This document shows, piece by piece, positions 6,367 through 7,062 of a DNA stretch of 7,062 bases. Within the stretch, counting starts at the first letter, position 1. Each line of letters starts with the position of its first letter. This DNA is from an uncultured Ruminococcus sp. (GTDB lineage Bacteria > Bacillota > Clostridia > Oscillospirales > Ruminococcaceae), in assembly GCA_946540705.1 (NCBI GenBank), contig CAMNJD010000244.1, positions 1 through 7,062 of the forward strand. Reading direction: 5' to 3'. A program made the position numbers and the translations under genes. The notes under the pieces were generated by a model. It did no database searches. It was given only the letters and a program-made list of their open reading frames with translations, and was not told the DNA's origin.

Positions 6367-7062
6367 GTGCTCAGCTCCCGCAGCTTCTGCGCCATTTGTG
6401 CCGCAGTGAAGCCGCATTGTTCCAGACAAATCTCAACCGCAGCCTGCGGGACAAATCCGTCGATTGCCTGACAGCGGAACCGTCCGCGATAATCGTTTTC
6501 AAAGAGCTTTGCGGCGAATTTTTCGCCGATACCGCCGCTGCGGCTGCCCTCTTCAAAGAAGCAGACCGCATCATACTGCATCGCGATCTTCACGATCTCA
6601 TCAGCAATCGGAAATACCGTTGTCAGCTTCAGAAGACCGCAGGGGATTCCTTCGTGCTTCAGTTGTTCTGCCGCACGGAAGGCTGCTCCGGCGATCCTGC
6701 CGTAGGTGACAGCCAGAATCCCGCTTCCCGGGATATGCGTATAGTTGATATCGGGAGCAAGCGGGAATTCCGGTTCTTCCTGTCCGCGCGGATATCTAAC
6801 CGCAGTCAGCGAGCGGTCGCGGTACAGCGCTGCATTCAGGCAGAGCTTCAGCTCATCATAAGTCGCCGGCGAATAGATCCTGCATCCCGGAATTGCACTG
6901 AGCAGCGGGATATCAAAGATGCCCTGATGCGTTTCACCGTCCTCACCGACCAGTCCTGCGCGGTCAACACCCAGCACCACATGCAGATTTGCGATTGCGG
7001 TATCATGGATCAACTGATCAAAGGCACGCTGTAAAAATGTCGAATATACCGCAAAAACCGGG
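6363..7062 (-). CDS. dxs: 1-deoxy-D-xylulose-5-phosphate synthase (C-terminal part)
   Basis: The last 232 residues of DXS, the thiamine-diphosphate enzyme that joins pyruvate and glyceraldehyde 3-phosphate in the first step of the MEP isoprenoid pathway. The gene runs off the right edge, so the N-terminal cofactor-binding domain and the start are missing. Seen: VFAVYSTFLQRAFDQLIHD at the window edge, whose Asp and His match substrate-site residues of characterised DXS enzymes; DRAGLVGEDGETHQGIFD; SIP-like AIPGCRIYSP; AVRYPRG; and the transketolase C-terminal domain with EEGSRSGGIGEKFA. All are diagnostic of DXS rather than transketolase or pyruvate dehydrogenase. The frame is open across the edge; a TTG at 7011-7013 is an internal leucine, not a start. 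Its TGA overlaps the tlyA start, indicating translational coupling. DXS beside tlyA and nadK is common in Clostridia. Confidence 0.97.
   Translation of the reverse strand, partial: PVFAVYSTFLQRAFDQLIHDTAIANLHVVLGVDRAGLVGEDGETHQGIFDIPLLSAIPGCRIYSPATYDELKLCLNAALYRDRSLTAVRYPRGQEEPEFPLAPDINYTHIPGSGILAVTYGRIAGAAFRAAEQLKHEGIPCGLLKLTTVFPIADEIVKIAMQYDAVCFFEEGSRSGGIGEKFAAKLFENDYRGRFRCQAIDGFVPQAAVEICLEQCGFTAAQMAQKLRELST

Noticed and set aside
6303..7034. Plus-strand open frame of 243 codons opposite dxs and tlyA
   Set aside because: It spans two well-conserved minus-strand genes, has no recognisable motif, and is explained as an antisense shadow in moderately GC-rich DNA.

Overview
The window looks like ordinary chromosomal DNA from a Gram-positive anaerobe of the Firmicutes, probably class Clostridia and possibly Ruminococcaceae/Oscillospiraceae. 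The basis is the gene order dxs-tlyA-nadK-argR-recN, which is a well-known Firmicutes/clostridial arrangement, the strong purine-rich Shine-Dalgarno sites, and a binding-protein-dependent sugar importer. This is inference from gene content and order, with no marker gene for a species call. Coding density is very high: the only gaps are 42, 127 and 64 bp, plus a few shorter junctions.

Left part, plus strand (1-1049): the 3' end of a MalF/UgpA-type sugar ABC permease overlaps by ATGA a complete MalG/UgpE-type permease. This is the tail of a carbohydrate-uptake operon; the binding protein and any glycoside hydrolases would lie to the left, outside the window. The operon ends at a strong GC-rich hairpin (1053-1087) that also serves the gene converging on it.

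Middle, minus strand (1092-2411): a membrane acyltransferase of the Acyl_transf_3/OafA type with an unusual C-terminal SHOCT-like tail. It is separated from recN by 127 bp that hold several small inverted repeats and a possible promoter.

Right part, minus strand (2539-7062), read right to left: dxs (C-terminal part only; isoprenoid precursor synthesis), tlyA (rRNA 2'-O-methyltransferase), nadK (NAD kinase), argR (arginine repressor) and recN (DNA repair SMC-like ATPase). Junctions are tight (ATGA overlap, 17 nt, 64 nt, 3 nt), so they are probably one transcript, although their functions are unrelated. Several starts were moved inward from the longest open frame because a good Shine-Dalgarno site sits at the right distance from an internal ATG.

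I found no mobile element, CRISPR array, RNA gene or clear new defence or biosynthetic system. The most unusual items are the acyltransferase-SHOCT fusion and the operator-like palindromes in front of it.
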